In this document: positions 6,398-8,001 of the stretch, in pieces
Position numbering within the stretch: position 1 is the stretch's first letter
Layout of the letters: each line of letters opens with the position of its first letter
Assembly (NCBI GenBank): GCA_934486965.1
Contig: CAKSQP010000072.1
Span: 1 to 8,001 of the forward strand
Reading direction: 5' to 3'
DNA length: 8,001 nt
From: an uncultured Eubacteriales bacterium
Lineage (GTDB): Bacteria > Bacillota > Clostridia > Oscillospirales > UBA644
Notes under the pieces: generated by a model
Told to the model about the DNA's origin: nothing
Database searches by the model: none
The model's input: the letters and a program-made list of their open reading frames with translations, nothing else
Made by a program: the position numbers and the translations under genes

Positions 6398-7312
6398 ATG
6401 CTTTATTTCTTTTTTGCGCTTCTTGCGCTTCTTTTCTGGAGCGGTTCCGACCTGTTCAGCAAAATAGGGTCGAAGCCCGACGATAAATACAGCCATTGGG
6501 AAATGGTAATGGCTGTCGGTCTCATTATGGGACTTCACGCGATGTACGAAATCTTCATCGGAGGCGTTTCGGTAACCTTTACGGATATCGTCAAATATCT
6601 GCCTGCGTCGTTTTTCTACATACTTTCGATGATACTCGGCTATGTCGGACTTCGTTATATCGAACTTTCGATATCGTCGCCCGTCTGCAACTCTTCGGGC
6701 GCGATAGCATGGCTTCTCTGCCTTATATTTATTCCCGGAACCGACACAGGACTTCTTAACGTTTCGGGCGTAATTTTAGTCTGTGCGGGAGTTATCGTCC
6801 TCGGAATAGTCGAATACCGCGAAAACGACGAAGCGAGAGAACTGAGGCAGAAAAAGGCAAATATCAAATACGCTTTCAGCCCGCTTGCGATAGCCCTTCC
6901 GATACTTTACTGTATCCTTGACGCCGCAGGAACTTTTACCGATACTCTTATTCTCGGCAACTGGCTTGAGGAAAAAGTTGCGAACGTCGCTTATGAACTC
7001 ACCTTCCTTTTTATGGGGATAGCCGCGTTTATCTATGTCGTAATAATCAAAAAATCCCCGCTTAAAATCAAGAGGGACGCGCCGAAACTTGTCGGCGGAC
7101 TTTGCGAAACGGTAGGACAGTTTTTCTATATCTTTGTCGTCGGGTCGCCGTTCCGTGCGGGTATTCCGATGATATCCGCTTATTGCGCGGTTTCGATGAT
7201 ATGGGGCAGAATTTTCTTAAAAGAAAAGTTATCGTGGAAGCATTATATCTCGATTGCGGTCATCGTCGCAGGTATTATCGTCCTCGGAATTTCCGAAATG
7301 CTCTCCGAATAA
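6398..7312 (+). CDS. EamA-family drug/metabolite-type (DMT) permease
   Basis: A 304-residue, highly hydrophobic inner-membrane protein with about ten predicted membrane segments in two EamA-like halves. The first half runs from 1 to about 138, ending with the segment GVILVCAGVIVLGIVEY. A charged cytoplasmic linker follows (about 139-158, rich in E, R and K). The second half is about 159-300 and closes with the matching segment around 284-298 (AVIVAGIIVLGI). This internal repeat and the length (about 300) are typical of DMT exporters. The motif WSGSDLFSK (14-22) in the first helix is of the kind found in EamA members. The substrate cannot be read from sequence. It has a strong promoter and SD upstream and a terminator immediately downstream, so it is probably monocistronic and unlinked functionally to the divergent operon, although the two share the intergenic control region. 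Confidence 0.85.
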   Translation: MLYFFFALLALLFWSGSDLFSKIGSKPDDKYSHWEMVMAVGLIMGLHAMYEIFIGGVSVTFTDIVKYLPASFFYILSMILGYVGLRYIELSISSPVCNSSGAIAWLLCLIFIPGTDTGLLNVSGVILVCAGVIVLGIVEYRENDEARELRQKKANIKYAFSPLAIALPILYCILDAAGTFTDTLILGNWLEEKVANVAYELTFLFMGIAAFIYVVIIKKSPLKIKRDAPKLVGGLCETVGQFFYIFVVGSPFRAGIPMISAYCAVSMIWGRIFLKEKLSWKHYISIAVIVAGIIVLGISEMLSE

Positions 7313-7328
7313 AACAGAAAAATATGTC

Positions 7329-7369
7329 GAATTTCCGAATTGGCAACTGCCAATTCGGAAATTCTTTTT
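7329..7369 (+). terminator. Rho-independent terminator of the permease gene
   Basis: A perfect 16-bp inverted repeat (7329-7344 with 7349-7364) has the four-base loop AACT and is followed directly by TTTTT (7365-7369) and an AT-rich stretch. It starts 16 bases after the permease stop codon. The left arm repeats 11 bases (gaatttccgaa) also present at 7287-7297 near the end of the permease gene. Confidence 0.9.
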
Positions 7370-7395
7370 ATATACAGAGATTGTTATGCTATAAT
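7367..7395 (+). promoter_or_regulatory. Promoter candidate for the MscS-family gene
   Basis: A perfect TATAAT (7390-7395) preceded by TGC (7387-7389) makes a strong extended -10. The -35 position 17 bases upstream is TTTATA (7367-7372), a weak match that overlaps the T-tract of the preceding terminator. Start of transcription would be near 7402, just upstream of the SD. Confidence 0.7.
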
Positions 7396-7420
7396 GTCTT
7401 ACGAAAGCGAGGTATTTTAA

Positions 7421-8001
7421 GTGAGAAAGAAATCATTTATAAAACTTGCGGTATCCGCCGCGGTGCTTATAGTCGTATATATTGCGGGAACTGCTTCGGG
7501 AATAATAAAAGCCGAAGACCTCGGTACGGCCTTTTCGTTTGATGCGGAAAAAGTATTGAAACTGTGCGTTATGGTTCCCGGGATTCTCCTTATAAAAAAT
7601 GCGGTTGTTCTTGTTCTCGGGCTCTTTCACCCGAAAAGTCACCGCGCGCGTTCCGTAATTTCGATAATTTCAAGTGTCCTCAGTTACATAGCGTTTATCG
7701 TTATACTCTGCCTCGGACTTACCATAATCGGGGTCAATATGACCGCTGTTATCGCTTCTGTCGGAGTTTTGGCTTTAATTGTCGGTTTCAGTGCCGAAAG
7801 CCTTATCGCGGACGTCGTTACAGGAACTTTTATGCTTCTTGAAAACCAGTATAATGTCGACGATATTGTTGAGGTAAACGGATTCCGCGGCAAGGTTACC
7901 GCGATAGGTATACGCACCACCTGCATTACCGACTCCGGAGACAATGTAAAGATAATAAACAATTCGGAAATGAAAAATATTCTCAACCGTTCGGACAATA
8001 C
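7421..8001 (+). CDS. MscS-family mechanosensitive ion channel (3' end outside window)
   Basis: An open frame with a GTG start at 7421, an SD (GAGG at 7409-7412, spacer 8), and 193 codons to the window edge without a stop. Predicted membrane helices are at about 8-24, 46-68 and 84-103, followed by the pore-lining helix (about 105-125) and the conserved MscS stretch GFSAESLIADVVTG (122-135). The start of the beta domain follows, with DDIVEVNGFRGKVT (147-160) and the INNSEMKN region (179-186) corresponding to the IPNG-type motif of the family. In the family, these channels open under membrane tension and release solutes during hypo-osmotic shock. The helix ending in GFSAES resembles Gram-positive relatives (GFGAQS type) more than E. 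coli MscS. It sits behind its own promoter and is separated from the permease by a terminator. The C-terminal cytoplasmic cage lies beyond the window. Confidence 0.9.
   Translation, partial: MRKKSFIKLAVSAAVLIVVYIAGTASGIIKAEDLGTAFSFDAEKVLKLCVMVPGILLIKNAVVLVLGLFHPKSHRARSVISIISSVLSYIAFIVILCLGLTIIGVNMTAVIASVGVLALIVGFSAESLIADVVTGTFMLLENQYNVDDIVEVNGFRGKVTAIGIRTTCITDSGDNVKIINNSEMKNILNRSDN

Overview
The window looks like a chromosomal segment of a Gram-positive anaerobe of the Clostridia (Bacillota). The evidence is moderate GC content, strong SD motifs, consensus-like promoters with extended -10 elements, a lipoprotein-type solute-binding protein, and HPt and PAS modules that resemble clostridial ones. 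The genus cannot be fixed from the sequence alone.

The left three quarters (6148 down to 145, minus strand) is one tight four-gene operon. In transcription order it encodes: (i) a cytoplasmic protein with two probable N-terminal PAS-like regions, then GGDEF, REC and HD-GYP domains, able in principle both to make and to break c-di-GMP; (ii) an amino-acid-type solute-binding lipoprotein; (iii) a membrane hybrid histidine kinase with a large extracellular region, PAS-like region, HisKA, HATPase and REC; (iv) a free-standing HPt protein. The junctions are a GTGA overlap, a 9-base gap and an ATGA overlap. Every residue needed for a His-Asp-His-Asp relay is present, and the only receiver outside the kinase in this window is the one between the GGDEF and HD-GYP domains. 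The simplest reading is a self-contained RpfC/RpfG-like system in which an extracellular ligand, possibly presented by the binding protein, controls c-di-GMP turnover.

A 249-base divergent intergenic region (6149-6397) carries back-to-back promoter candidates. To its right, on the plus strand, is a monocistronic EamA/DMT-type permease (6398-7312), closed by a perfect 16-bp terminator hairpin. It is followed by a GTG-started MscS-family mechanosensitive channel (7421 to beyond the window end) with its own extended -10 promoter.

The left edge (about 4-93) holds a long symmetric imperfect palindrome. Its non-Watson-Crick pairs are all G-U wobbles when read as plus-strand RNA, opposite to the operon. 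It may be a structured RNA or a mobile palindromic repeat. Other oddities are the kinase start (SD directly abutting the ATG, and in frame with the binding-protein gene across a single TAG) and a substituted amine-binding position in the binding protein.
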